Assembly (NCBI GenBank): GCA_036186865.1
Contig: AP025062.1
Location: 13,144,940 to 13,208,939 of the forward strand
DNA from: Eustoma russellianum
Taxonomy: Eukaryota; Streptophyta; Magnoliopsida; Gentianales; Gentianaceae
Length of the DNA: 64,000 nt
Direction: 5' to 3'
The position numbers were made by a program, and so were the translations under genes. Shown here in pieces: positions 23,600 to 34,778 of the stretch. Position 1 is the first letter of the stretch, and each line of letters opens with the position of its first letter. The notes beneath the pieces are model-generated. The model was not told the origin of the DNA. It worked only from the letters and a program-made list of their open reading frames with translations, and did not search any database.

Positions 23600-24156
23600 G
23601 AGTAGGTGAGCTTTTATGGTACCGGATTAGGGCATTGGGCCGGAAGGTAAGTGACATGTCCACCCAAAACAAGAAACAGCGCTGGACCCCCAAAAAGTTT
23701 GTTCCCCCCTCAACTGATCAGCCTCCAGTCCCATCAGAGAGCGCAATGCCAATTCCAGTATCGCCGGAAATGGTCATCGGACAAACAGTTTCAGACGTAC
23801 AGGACATTTCTAGACTAAAAAGAGTTGACGATTGTCTTTTAGGAGATTTATCAGGGACATCAGTGTTGTTCTCTCATTCGGATAACGAACAAGAACCCAC
23901 ATTAGCAGACAATTTCTTGGAGGAACACGAGGTGAGACAATGCAATGATATCGGAAACTTAATTGAAGCTACATATGTTGATACCCAAGCGACTGGCCAT
24001 GCAAACATCGCCACAGAGCCTACAGATGATGATCCTGCCGCTAACAATCCCAGCCAGGGGCCGTGCATATTAAGACGAAACCCTCCCACGTCTCCCCGTT
24101 TAACCAGGTTACGTGCAGCGCACATCTCTAACTCCTTTGATGTTTTATCCCAATGA
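23600..24156 (+). pseudogene. LINE ORF1, carboxyl part (inverted segment)
   Basis: A plus-strand frame with KKQRWTPKKFVPP, a Pro/Ser/Asp-rich middle and a basic end (LRRNPPTSPRLTRLRAA). It ends in TGA at 24154-24156, overlapping the ATG of ORF2 in ATGA, the usual L1 arrangement in plants. The amino part with any RNA-binding domain or zinc knuckle is missing, cut at the inversion junction around 23600. Confidence 0.7.
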
Positions 24157-24696
24157 AGATCCTGTTGTGGAATTTACGTGGAATAAGTAACTCATTTAAT
24201 AGATTACTTTCATTAGTTCGAAAACACAATGTTTATATCGTCATCGTTATTGAACCGAAACTACGTTCTACTACCTTACAGTTGTATCAATTAAAGCTTG
24301 GTTTTTCTAAATCTACCTCTGTATGTAACGATCAAATATGGTTTTTTTTGGAAGGATACACTTCTCAAACTAGAAGATGAACAACCTGGACATCAGCATC
24401 ACTCCGTGAAGTTTAGTTGGCTTGCCACAGGAGAATATTTTTGGTTGACGGGAGTCTACGGACGCCATTCCATTTTACAACGGCGTATTTTATAGGATGA
24501 ATTGAGACAACTTCATATGGCCAACACTACTCCATGGCTCATCGGTGGAGATTTTAATACCTTCAGAACGTTAGACGAACACCGTGGCAGGTCAAACCCA
24601 TCCTTGCGTACATTGCAAGATTTCAATAATTTCATTCAGCATTGTCAGTTATAAGAAATTTCATTTCAAGGATCCAATTTCACATGGTCGGACGGG
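24153..24696 (+). pseudogene. LINE ORF2 endonuclease, amino part (inverted segment)
   Basis: Begins MKILLWNLRGISNS, the APE-type endonuclease start, and includes the EPKL residues. After a frameshift in a T run near 24348 it continues with TPWLIGGDFNTF (catalytic Asp-Phe-Asn) and FQGSNFTWSDGR at the very end. In-frame stops lie near 24494 and 24652. The endonuclease would nick target DNA for target-primed reverse transcription. Confidence 0.85.
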
Positions 24697-25018
24697 CGAG
24701 GAGAGGGAGAACTTTCCTTTCTTCAACTTGTTGCCTTTGTGCCTTTTTCAAACATTGCTTCCTTTAATGAACTACTTAGTTTAATTAACCAAGTACTTCA
24801 CTTAATGAACTAGTTTAGTTCATTAATGGTGGCACCTGAAAATAGTTCAAACACAACAAATGTTTGCCATTTGATGTAAGCTTTAAAGCTTCATGGCTCG
24901 TTAGTACGACAACATTATATATGAACTATATAAGACAAGTTTTATGCAATATGTCATGCATTTCATTGTAACACGTTTAAATCATGCATTTTGAAATCAC
25001 TCAAATCCCTTTTTCTCT

Positions 25019-25226
25019 AAAATCTCCCGCTTTTGATGATTTTCAATATAACCTACATTCATGATTTAAATCTTATCGCTCCCCCTTCAAATGTTGAATT
25101 TCAAATTTCAAATCCGCTCCCCCTTGATTTAGGCAATCAGTTTCTCTCTTCCCCTTAAATCATGCATTCTCTCTCCCTTTATTTTGGAAAGTCAATCAAA
25201 ATATACCTGTAAATATGGAAAGAGAA
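25019..25226 (-). other. Multiple polypurine tracts, Sirevirus A
   Basis: CTCCCGCTTTTGATG next to the LTR and three or four further C-rich runs (near 25080, 25117, 25150 and 25170) lie between LTR and RNase H. On the minus strand they read as AGGGGGAG-type tracts, a Sirevirus hallmark. The tract nearest the LTR has a G interrupting the C run. Confidence 0.8.
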
Positions 25227-26798
25227 TCAAATCAAATCAGCAGAAATCATGCCTAATTTAGAACGAAGATTTTCGTACGTGGCTTGATTTAAGGCTTTAG
25301 TGAAGATATCCGCTACTTGTGCCTCTGTGCATACGTGATCTATGACAATATCACCATTATTTACGTGATCACGAAGAAAGTGATAGCGTACTTCTATATG
25401 CTTGGCCTTAGAGTGTAACACGGGGTTCTTAGATAGGTTAATTGCACTCATACTATCACAATATATAGGAATTTTATTTACGGTAATTCCAAAGTCCGAA
25501 AGTTGTTGTTTTATCCATAATAATTGTGTGCAACAAAGACTAAGTGTCATGTACTCAGCTTCAGTAGTGGATAAAGCTACGCTTGCTTGCTTTTTGGAAA
25601 ACCATGAAATAAGGGAGTTTCCTATAAATTGGCAAGTGCCACTCGTACTTTTTCTATCTATCTTACATCCACCATAATCAGCGTCAGTGTAGGCATGCAA
25701 ATTAAATTCACAATCTTTATCATACCAAATGCCTAAGGTGGGTGTGTGCTTAATATATCGGAATATTCTTTTTACCGCATTATAGTGAGACACCTTAGGT
25801 TGACTTTGAAAACGTGCGCACATACATACACTGAACATGATATCAGGCCTACTAGCAGTAAGATATAACAAAGAGCCAATCATAGATCTATACAAGACAT
25901 TATCAAAATCCTTACCATGTCCATCTTTATCTAATTTGGTAGTAACACTCATAGGGGTGGGGGATGGTTTTAAATTCTCAAAATTGAACTTTTTAATCAT
26001 ATCATTTACATATTTAGCTTGTCTTATGTAAATGCCTTTACTCGTTTGTTTAATCTGCAAGCCAAGAAAATAGTTCAATTCACCAACCATAGACATTTCA
26101 AATTCGGATTTCATGCAATTTTCAAAATCTTCAACAAGTTTATGAGAAGTAGAGCCGAAAATAATGTCATCAACGTAAATTTGAATAATAAGTAAAACGT
26201 AAATTTGAATAATAAGTAAATCCGATTTATCATGTTTCAAAAATAATGTACTATCTATAGTATCTCTTTTAAAACCATTTTCTAATAGGAAAGTAGCAAA
26301 ACGATCATACCATGCTCTAGGTGCTTGCTTTAGTTCGTATAGTGTCTTCTTTAGTTTGTACACGTGATCAGGATGTTTCAAATCTTCAAAACTGGGTGGT
26401 TGTTTCACGTATACATCTTCTTGTATAAATCCATTTAAGAATGCACTTTTCACGTCCATTTGATACAGTTTAAAATCTTTCATGCAAGCAATGGCAAGTA
26501 AAAGTCCTATAGCTTCTAAACGTGCTACGGGTGCAAATGTTTCATCATAATCAATTCCTTCTTCTTGATTATAGCACTGTGCTACAAGTCTAACTTTATT
26601 TCTAACAACTTTTCCATCTTCATTCATTTTATTTCTAAACACCCACTTTGTGTCTATTATGGTCTTACCTCGTGGCCATGGCACTAAATTCCATACGTCA
26701 TTTCTAACAAATTGATTAAGTTCGTCATGCATAGCATCAATCCAAGAGGAATCACTCAAAGCATCATGCACATTTTTAGGTTCAATTTCGAAAATCAT
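25227..26798 (-). CDS. Reverse transcriptase-RNase H, Sirevirus A, open frame
   Basis: 523 codons without a stop: the longest open retroelement frame in the Sireviruses here. Reverse transcriptase motifs in order are KWVFRNKM (about 50), DYDETFAPVARLEA (about 83), MDVKSAFLNG (about 112), LKQAPRAWYDR (about 155) and YVDDIIFGS (about 209). RNase H follows: TDADYGG (about 371), STTEAEY (about 411), CDSMSAINL (about 447) and VADIFTKAL (about 496). An exact 24-bp direct duplication (26173-26196 and 26197-26220) repeats LLIIQIYV just before VDD. The frame is cut off from integrase by the A1 insertion. The listed start is only the first Met after the break; the protein is normally part of a polyprotein. 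Confidence 0.9.
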   Translation of the reverse strand: MIFEIEPKNVHDALSDSSWIDAMHDELNQFVRNDVWNLVPWPRGKTIIDTKWVFRNKMNEDGKVVRNKVRLVAQCYNQEEGIDYDETFAPVARLEAIGLLLAIACMKDFKLYQMDVKSAFLNGFIQEDVYVKQPPSFEDLKHPDHVYKLKKTLYELKQAPRAWYDRFATFLLENGFKRDTIDSTLFLKHDKSDLLIIQIYVLLIIQIYVDDIIFGSTSHKLVEDFENCMKSEFEMSMVGELNYFLGLQIKQTSKGIYIRQAKYVNDMIKKFNFENLKPSPTPMSVTTKLDKDGHGKDFDNVLYRSMIGSLLYLTASRPDIMFSVCMCARFQSQPKVSHYNAVKRIFRYIKHTPTLGIWYDKDCEFNLHAYTDADYGGCKIDRKSTSGTCQFIGNSLISWFSKKQASVALSTTEAEYMTLSLCCTQLLWIKQQLSDFGITVNKIPIYCDSMSAINLSKNPVLHSKAKHIEVRYHFLRDHVNNGDIVIDHVCTEAQVADIFTKALNQATYENLRSKLGMISADLI

Positions 26799-27107
26799 AG
26801 CATGAAATTGATTATTTCTTCCGGATTTATTCTTCTACATGGACACACACCATGTGTGATATCGCCTATGATGAGATCGTGTGGGTGATCTCTATGCCAT
26901 CTTGGTTGATTATTTTCTACATCTCATGCATTTCTAAGTGATCATGCATTTCTACTGTATCATGCATATCATGCATATCAAACATGCCATCATCATCATT
27001 CAACGCGGGTTTCAATCCAAAATCATCATCATATTCTTATCTTTATCAATCTCACCAAATTCATTAAATTTCACATGAATAGATTCTAGAATTTGTCTAG
27101 TGAGAGG
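26799..27107 (-). pseudogene. Integrase-reverse transcriptase linker, Sirevirus A
   Basis: Minus-strand sequence corresponding to the poorly conserved linker between integrase core and reverse transcriptase, with stops. It ends at AGAGG (27103-27107), where element A1 is inserted. It continues at 42615. Confidence 0.75.
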
Positions 27108-30100
27108 TGTAGGATCCGCAAGGCACCACTAGAAGGGGGGGTTGAATAGATGGTGCGGAAAGTGTGGTTTTTAAAATTTCTTTAAACTTGAACAATTTAA
27201 GTTCTGAAAACAGATTCTGTTTTCAGGACCAGTTTTTAAAACGTTTTTAAAACCAGGTTAGAGGTCTTCAAAAATTATGAAATTTTGAGAGAACTTAGCC
27301 TCAGATGTTATGAGACTTCCCTAAAAATTTCAAATTAAAATTCAACCTTTAACCCCTTCAAAAATCGTTGATACTCAGATTGTGCAAATCTGCCAGAAAC
27401 GGTAGATGGTTTTGAAAAATTAATTCCTATTTGTGTGAACGTCCAAATGCTTTGAAAATTTGACCACTAACTCCTTATATACTATATTTAAATGGGTTGA
27501 AACAGTTTTGGAAAATTCGTTTTGGAAGTAGGTCAAATATAATCAAAGTCTCAACCTTTGCAAGTCTGAAAATCAGACTGCACTAGTCTCAGAACTTTTG
27601 ATGTTTTATTGACTTATACTTATCCAAAAGGGTTGAAACTTGTTCCAAATTAACCCTAGAACGTGCAAGTATGTTTCTGGAAATTTTCGTAATTTTTGAA
27701 AATCGTTTACTATTTTTACGGATGCGAACAAGAAGGATAAACAGTGCAGTAACTGAAAAGAAAATGCATAAAGTAAATGGCACCAAGAATTTTATACTGG
27801 TTCGGTTATAAACAACATACTCCAGTCTTCAAGGAACACCTTCCTTGGTTCACACTAATCACACACACGCAGTACACCTTACCGCAGGGTTGATAGAGTT
27901 ACACCTAACTCCAACCCTTTACAAACCCTGTATTGTAAGTACAATTCGCACGAACACCACCACCTTGCTAGAATGAAGATTGATCACACCTTGATCAATC
28001 TTTTACAAAGATGTATGAATGGTGGTTTATCTCAAGCCTATTCAAGATTGAAACAATATGAATATAATAGGCTTTTACAAGAAAAGAGAAAGAAAGAAGA
28101 TGTAGGAGAAGAAGAGCTTGGCTATTTGATCTCTTTGAATTGCAATGCTTGTTGTTGTTTTTGTTTGATCTCCTCTCTTCTCTTTTAATCTTGCAGCCGC
28201 CCACTTAGGGCTTCTCCCCCTCTTGAAAATTTTCTATTAAGTCCTTGAGAGAGTGTAAGACATCATTGTGGCAAGGCCTTGCTTACTTGGCAACTTCTCA
28301 TTGGATGATCATTTAGCCTTTGCTTACTTGGCACCTCCTTATTGGTTCAACATTGTCATCATGATGACATGGAAAAAATCTGAGATATACACTTTAACAT
28401 GTGCCAAAAATCAATTAAAAAAATCATTCCATAATTTAAGAAATACACCATAAATTGCAAGACAATAAAATTCTTCCATAACCTATGCAAATTTTGGCCA
28501 TTAAGGTGTCTTGCCATGCTGAATTTTCAGCATGTGCAACCTTCCATTTCTTTCAAAATAATACCAATTATTCTTTAATTTTTCATCATAAAAATGAATC
28601 AACAATATATGGCAAGTATTGCTACCAATTAAGAAATGAACTTGGACACAAAAAGGCTTAAGAATTTGGCCACACCATGTACACATGCTGAAAAATTTTC
28701 AGCATGTGTGATATGTAGAGATATCACCATTTATTTATTTAAATTATATTCAAAACCTTACCATATCTTCTTCCAATTAATCACCTAATAAAAGATGACA
28801 AAATATGTCACATTTAATAAGCAAAATTCGGCCAGCTTAAGGTTAGTATGCTGAAATTTTCAGCATGTGACATAAGAGAGATATATGTTGAATTCTCACC
28901 ATTTGTAGCTTTTCTCTTCAATTCACCAACAATGTATGATTGATCCTTGACCAATCAATATGCCAACAAAGGTCCACATGTGCTCCAAATCAGCTGTATG
29001 TGCGTTGGAAGATGTATGGACATGTGCTGAAATTTATTTTTGTTAACTTTGTAAAATAGTGCACATTTAATAATACACACATGTAATATTCCAATCAGCC
29101 CTTAATTTAATTTTCTAGAACACTTTAAGATGTATATCATATGTAAAAAGTGTCTAGATACGTGTCACATGATGTACAAGAAAACGTTCCATGTTATGTG
29201 CGTAGAAAACCGAATTTTCGATATTTATCGATTACCCGATTTTTCTCTAATTTAAATTCCAACTTTTGCATATGTTATATATATTATGTTATACATAATA
29301 TATATAATATATACTTTAAATCACGGCACTTGGCTGGCTTTAAAGTGGTACCATTAGCATGTGACAAAATTAAACTTGGAATCTTCACATTTTGGCCTTA
29401 ATGTGGGGTGATTTGTGTGTGCCAACATGGAAAGTATTTTTGGCTGAACATATCATGTATGGCACGAAATTTACATCAAGTTTTGATGTATATGGGCTGG
29501 CCATTTATTTATGGCAAGTACGTGACACGTTGGCGAAGTTTCGGTATTCGCCCGATACGACAAATTTCGGTTTAGAACCTTTTATCGTGTCGTATTTAAT
29601 TTGTCATCACCATATCTTATATCATATGATATAAGACCTGAATATACTCATAAATATGAGTTAAGTATAGTGGTGTGACGTTAACGTACGTACGTAGAAT
29701 ATATAACGTGTCGGTAGTACGTTGGAATACATGTGTATGTGCCTTTTTAAAAAAAATCTGAAAATATGTATAATATATGTGTATGGGGCGTGTATAATAA
29801 AGATGGGGAGGAGGAGAAAACTTTCCTTCCTTAGCCTTGTTGCCTTTGTGCCTTTTCCAAATGTAGCTTCCTTTAATGAACTACTTAGTTTATCAAACTA
29901 AGTACTTCACTTAATGAACTAGTTTAGTTCATTAATAGTGGCACCTGAAAATAGTATAAACACAACAAATGTTTTCCATATAATGTAAGCTTTAATGCTT
30001 CATGGCTCGTTAGTACGGCAACATAATATATAAGCAAAAAAAAGGCAAATAATGGCAAGTTATCATGCATACATGTACACATTTATATATGTATACGTTT

Positions 30101-30163
30101 ATACATATATATAAACATTCAAATTGCTTATTTTGAAATCACTCAAACTCTCTTATTTCTACA
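27108..30163 (-). repeat. Left (3') LTR of A1
   Basis: TGTAGGATCC...CTACA, 3056 bp. The right half in plus coordinates (element U3) holds palindromes: CATGCTGAA/TTCAGCATG near 28515, 28686 and 28850, the 20-bp perfect palindrome CTTATATCATATGATATAAG at 29616-29635, and AACTACTTAGTT...AACTAAGTACTT near 29880. Frames opening here recur in all related LTRs and show no protein motif. Confidence 0.93.
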
Positions 30164-30432
30164 ATCTCCCCCTTTTGATGATTTTCAAAATAACTTGTGT
30201 ACATGATTTAAATGCTATCTCTCCCCCTTGAACCATGCACAAATTTGAAATTTGAATTTCGAATTTCAAAATCCGGCTCCCCCTTGATTTGTGAAATTAA
30301 GATCAATCAGTATCAATTAATATCAATCAGTGTCTCTCTCCCCCTTAAATCATGCTTTTCTCTCCCCCTTTATTTTGGAAAGTAAATCAAAAGATTCCTG
30401 TCAAAAAGGAAAGTAAATCAAATAATGTCAAA
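30164..30432 (-). other. Multiple polypurine tracts, A1
   Basis: CTCCCCCTTTTGATG directly after the LTR, then CCCCCTTGA or CCCCCTTTA runs near 30222, 30277, 30340 and 30365. They match the tract cluster of element A. No env-like frame is present between RNase H and LTR. Confidence 0.82.
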
Positions 30433-30984
30433 TCAAATCATATCAACGGGAATCATGCCTAATTTAGAACGAAGAGATTCATATGTGGCTTGATTTAAGG
30501 CCTTTGTAAATATATCCGCTACTTGTGATTCTGTGCGTACGTGATCTATGACAATATTACCATTGTTAACGTGATCACGAAGAAAGTGATAGAGAACTTT
30601 TATATGCTTAGCCTTAGAATGTATCACGGGGTTCTTAGACAAATTGATGGCACTCATACTATCACAATATATAGGAATTTTATTTACGGTAATTCCAAAG
30701 TCCGAAAGTTGTTGCTTTATCCACAACAACTGTGTGCAACAAAGGCTAAGAGCCATGTACTCAGCCTCCGTAGTGGACAAAGCAACACTTGCTTGCTTTT
30801 TGGAAACCATGAAATAAGGGAATTTCCTATAAATTGGCAGGTTCCGCTCGTGCTTTTTCTATCTATTTTGCAGCCACCATAATCTGCATCAGTGTAAGCA
30901 TGTAAGTCAAATGTAGAATCCTTATCGTACCAAATACCTAAGGTGGGCGTGTGCTTAATATAACGGAATATTCTTTTACCGCAT
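30433..30984 (-). pseudogene. RNase H, element A1
   Basis: An open part at 30433-30810 has SKKQASVALSTTEAEY, IPIYCDSMSAINLS, HFLRDHVNNG and VADIFTKALNQ, the carboxyl two thirds of copia RNase H. A frame break near 30810 (one A missing in the run of the SWFSKKQ segment) and another near 30985 separate it from reverse transcriptase. Confidence 0.9.
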
Positions 30985-32046
30985 TTAAGTGTGACACCTT
31001 AGGTTGACTTTGAAACGAGCACACATGCATACACTAAACATGATGTCAGGCCTACTAGCAGTTAAATATAGCAAAGAACCTATCATAGATCGATATAATC
31101 CATTATCGACGTCTTTACCATGTTCGTCCTTGTCTAATTTAGTAGTGACACTCATAGGGGTGGGGGATGGTTTCAAATTTTCAAAATTAAACTTTTTGAT
31201 CATGTCATTAACATATTTTCCTTGGCTTATATGAATTCCGTTACTCGTTTGCTTAATCTGCAAGCCAAGAAAATAATTAAGTTCACCAACCATAGACATT
31301 TCAAATTCAGATTTCATGCAATTTTCAAAATCTTTAACAAGTCTATGTGAGGTAGAGCCAAAAATAATGTCATCTACGTAGATTTGAATAATAAGTAAAT
31401 CTGATTTTTCTTGTTTCAAAAATAGTGTACTATCTATAGTACCACGTTTAAAATTATTTTCTAAAAGGAAAGTAGCAAAACGATCATACCATGCTCTCGG
31501 TGCTTGCTTTAGGCCATATAGTGCCTTCTTTAGTTTGTACACGTGATCTGGATGTTTCAAATCTTCAAAACCGGGTGGTTGCTTCACGTATACTTCTTCT
31601 TGTATGAATCCATTAAGGAAAGCACTGTTTACATCCATTTGATATAATTTAAAATCTTTCATGCAAGCTATAGCAAGTAAGAGTCGTATAGCTTCTAAAC
31701 GTGCTACGGGTGCGGATGTTTCATCATAGTCAATTCCTTCTTCTTGATTATATCCTTGTGCAACAAGTCTCGCTTTATTTCTAACAACCTTTCCTTCTTC
31801 ATTCATTTTATTCCTAAATACCCACTTTGTGCCTATAATAGTCTTATCTTGTGATCGTGGCACTAAATCCCATACATCATTTCTAACGAATTGATTAAGT
31901 TCGTCATGCTTAGCATCAACCCAAGAAGAATCACTCAAACCATCATGCACATTTTTGGGCTCAATTTCAGAAATCATAGCATGAAATTCATTTATTTCAT
32001 CCGAAGTAACTCTTCTATGTGGTCGCACACCGTGAGTGAGGGTCAC
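30985..32046 (-). pseudogene. Reverse transcriptase, element A1
   Basis: A 353-codon open frame with RPHRRVTSDEINEFH, KWVFRNKMNEEG, ARLVAQGYNQEEGIDYDET, MDVNSAFLNG, LKQAPRAWYDR and the catalytic IYVDDIIFGS. Unlike the copy at 25227-26798 it lacks the 8-residue duplication, so that change is private to element A. It shows SAPVAR where the family has FAPVAR. It ends in a frameshift before RNase H. Confidence 0.92.
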
Positions 32047-33216
32047 CTATGATGAGATCATGTGGGTGATCTCTATGCCATCTTGGTTGATTATTTTCTA
32101 AGTTATCATGCATTTCTATGTGATCATGCACTTCTAGTGTCTCATTCATATCATGCATATCAAAAGAATCATTGTCTTCATTCAAACGGGTTTCAATTCA
32201 AAATCATCTTCATATTCCTTATCTTTATCAATCTCACCAAATTCATTGAATTTAACATGAATAGATTCTATAATTTGTCTAGTGAGAGGATCATAACATC
32301 TATATGCCTTTGAATTTATAGAATATCCAACAAAAATGCACTCAATTGATTTGGATTCAAATTTATCTAAATTATCTTTTGTATTCAAGACAAAACATTT
32401 GCATCCAAACACACGAAAATAGTCAATCTTAGGCATGCGATCATTCAAAATCTCATAAGGCGTCTTGTTTATTTTCTTTCTTATAGATAGGCGATTTACA
32501 ATATAGCATGCACAATTTACAGGCTTCCGCCCATAGAAATCTAGGCAATTTATTTTCGCAAAGCATAGTTCTAGCGATTTCTTGTAATGTAAGATTCTTT
32601 CTTTCTACTACTCCATTTAGTTGTGGAGTTCTAGGTGGCGAAAACTCATGTTTAATTCCTTTTTCTTCACAAAACGAAATCATCTCTTTGTTTTTAAACT
32701 CACCGCCTCTATCGCTTCTTATCCTTTTCACATTTACACCGTATTGATTTTCAAGTTGTTTAATTAATTTAGCAATCTCAACGGCGCTATCATCCTTATG
32801 TGCAAGAAATAAAGTCCAAGTGTAACGAGAAAAGTCATCAACAATTACGCATGCATAGTGACGCCCACCAAGGCTTGTAGTGCAACAAGTACCAAACAAA
32901 TCGATATGCAATAGTTCTAATATTCTAGTCGTGCTTATTCATTTTTCGGCTTAAGTGACTCACGTGTTTGTTTGCCTTTTATGCAATATTCACACAACTG
33001 AAAGTTGTCTAAATCAAGCGTAGGCAATCCCCGTACTAGGTTCTTTTGTTGAAGTTTTTCTAGTGTGGAAATGCCAATGTGTCCTAAACGTCTATGCCAC
33101 AAATTCACATTGGGTTCATTTGACATAAAACACTTAACTTTAGCGTCTACTACATCATCCATAGATAGCGTAAAAATATTGCCTTCTCGTTTTCCTTTTA
33201 AAACGATTTTCTCCAT
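32047..33216 (-). pseudogene. Integrase with pre-integrase domain, element A1
   Basis: Three frames in a row. Pre-integrase at 32935-33216 has LWHRRLGHIG and CEYCIKGK (zinc-binding His/Cys). The core at 32453-32911 has HIDLFGTC, IRSDRGGEF and NGVVERKN, the three acidic residues of DD35E. The carboxyl part at 32182-32448 has VFGCKCFVLN and ECIFVGYS. Single-base changes break the frame near 32450, 32520 and 32925. Confidence 0.9.
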
Positions 33217-33550
33217 TTTTATTTATTATGTTGTAATAAGGGTGAGTAAAACACACATTAAAACCATTGTCAACAAACTGAGAAATGCTAAGAAGATTGT
33301 AGGATAAGTTGCTTACCAAAAATACGTTGGAGATTTGGAGTGTGTTCGGATTACCAATCGTACCTTTTCCGATGATCTTGCCTTCGTTGTTGTCTCCGAA
33401 GGTCACGGATCCGCCTTTTGTGACCTTCTGTAATTTGGAGAACAAGCTTGGGTCACCCGTCATGTGCCTCGAGCAACCACTGTCAAGGAACCACTTTATT
33501 GATGTGTCTTTCGAAGTGTGGTCTCCCTGCAATGTGAAAAGGTGATTTAG
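33155..33550 (-). pseudogene. Aspartic protease, element A1
   Basis: 125 open codons with KWFLDSGCSRHMTGD (active-site DSG), a glycine-rich SVTFGDNNEGKIIGKG segment and SNLSYNLLSISQF, the copia protease order. The frame ends just after the KNGE position, where a one-base change shifts it relative to the pre-integrase. Confidence 0.88.
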
Positions 33551-34773
33551 GTACCCTTTTAATTTTGGGTCCTTTCGAGTTAGTTAATCACCTTTTGGTA
33601 AAGGTACCTTTCGGTACCCATACTTGGGTGATCCTTCTCGGTCTATCAAATGGCAAGAATGAAGGTGCAATATAATAGACATGTGGTGCATGCACTTTGG
33701 GCCTTTGCCAAAGGACTCCTCTATACTCATTGATGAAGGACTCTTTTGATATGTCCTTGTGTGTGTATGCGTAATGCGTGGATGATATGTATTTCGTGTA
33801 TGCATTGTTCTTCTCTTTTCATATCTATATGGTACAACATTATATTTCACATGATATGAAGAAGTGGGGCGTGAGGAAGGGGCGCTTTTTGCGTCATCTT
33901 AGACGCCACTTGCGGCTTAGGGGTGTCTACTTTCTTAGACACAACAAACTTGGTTGGTTTGATTGATACTTCGTTAGTATCAACGTATCCCTGTCCAGTT
34001 TGTCACTGTCATGCTTTTGTGATAATATGATGCGATGCAGCATGTTGGACCCTGTGTCAAACTGTTTCATCATTTTCTCTAAATCGGTATTCCTTGACTT
34101 CAAATTTGAAATCTCGGATTTCATTTCATTATTTTGCGTGGTTAATGATGAGATCTCTGCTTTTAATGTAGTAATGACACATGATGACTCTTTCTTTGAA
34201 TCGCTTAATTGAGCGACAAGATTCTCGTTAGAGGATTCTAACAGTTTCTTGTCTTCAATTAATCGTTTCTTTTCTTTAGCGAGAGTCTTAGTGAATTTAT
34301 GCAATTCTAGATACTGACTAAAAAGATCATCATAAGAAGGTTCAGAGTCAGATTCAGAATCAGATGATACCTCATTAGATGCTTTGGATGCAAAGCATAC
34401 TTGTGCGGTCTCCTCTTCGATCTCAGTCTCATAATCTGATGAATCACTCCAGGTGGAGGCCTTTAGAGCACGTTCCTTTGTTTGGGTTCTGAGACGAGTC
34501 TATGTTTGTTCCGCTCCTTGTCAGGGTACTTAGTAGTTTGCTTTTCTTTATTTGGGCAGTCGTATGATAAGTGTCCGAGTTTGCCACATTCATAACATTT
34601 AACGTCTTTATCGTTTGACTTGTTCTTATTTCTCTTAGTAGTAGTGCCCTTATTTTTGTTTCTAAATGATCTTCTCATAAATTTTCTCAATCCTTTAGCC
34701 AATAGAATTAGGTCATCATTATCTGATTCGGAATCACTATCATCTACGTGATCGGAGGGAGGGGAGACGTATT
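33551..34773 (-). pseudogene. Gag, carboxyl part, element A1
   Basis: Includes a coiled-coil-rich stretch at 33927-34304 (EKKRLIEDKKLLESS, LKAEISSLTTQN) and a zinc knuckle KCYECGKLGHLSYDC at about 34590 in a Lys-rich context. A basic, Arg/His/Tyr-rich tail follows toward protease (33584-33850). Frameshifts occur near 33900 and 34400-34460. The gene is interrupted at 34774-34778 by a solo LTR; the amino part is at 38784-39503. Confidence 0.88.
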
Positions 34774-34778
34774 CATTT

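Larger units (their letters stand above)
22109..24696 (-). mobile_element. LINE (L1-type) with inverted 5' segment
   Basis: The left edge is a T run (22110-22118), the poly(A) side of a minus-strand LINE. The minus-strand part (22109 to about 23600) has 3' UTR and RNase H. From about 23600 the sequence switches to the plus strand, with the end of ORF1 and the start of ORF2 (endonuclease). The reverse transcriptase region is absent. An inverted 5' segment whose outer end is the more 3' one is the pattern expected of twin priming. No clear target duplication was found, perhaps because of deletion in the LTR. Confidence 0.82.
20749..25018 (-). repeat. Left (3') LTR of outer Sirevirus A, truncated and split
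   Basis: Matches the A3-type LTR from GAACCTTAAAACGTG onward; about the first 0.5 kb is missing. Near 21087 it jumps from the CACACCTTGA segment to AAAATACTTTCATAC, a deletion of roughly 770 bp compared with 50417-51185. At 22109 it is interrupted by LINE sequence and resumes at about 24697 (GAGGAGAGGGAGAACTTTCC). It ends near 25018 with a mutated CTCTAAAA in place of CTACA or CAACA. Confidence 0.85.

Noticed and set aside
28020..28188. Open frame in A1 LTR duplicated at 40379-40639
   Set aside because: Present in both LTRs simply because they are copies; the opposite strand is open too, with no motif.
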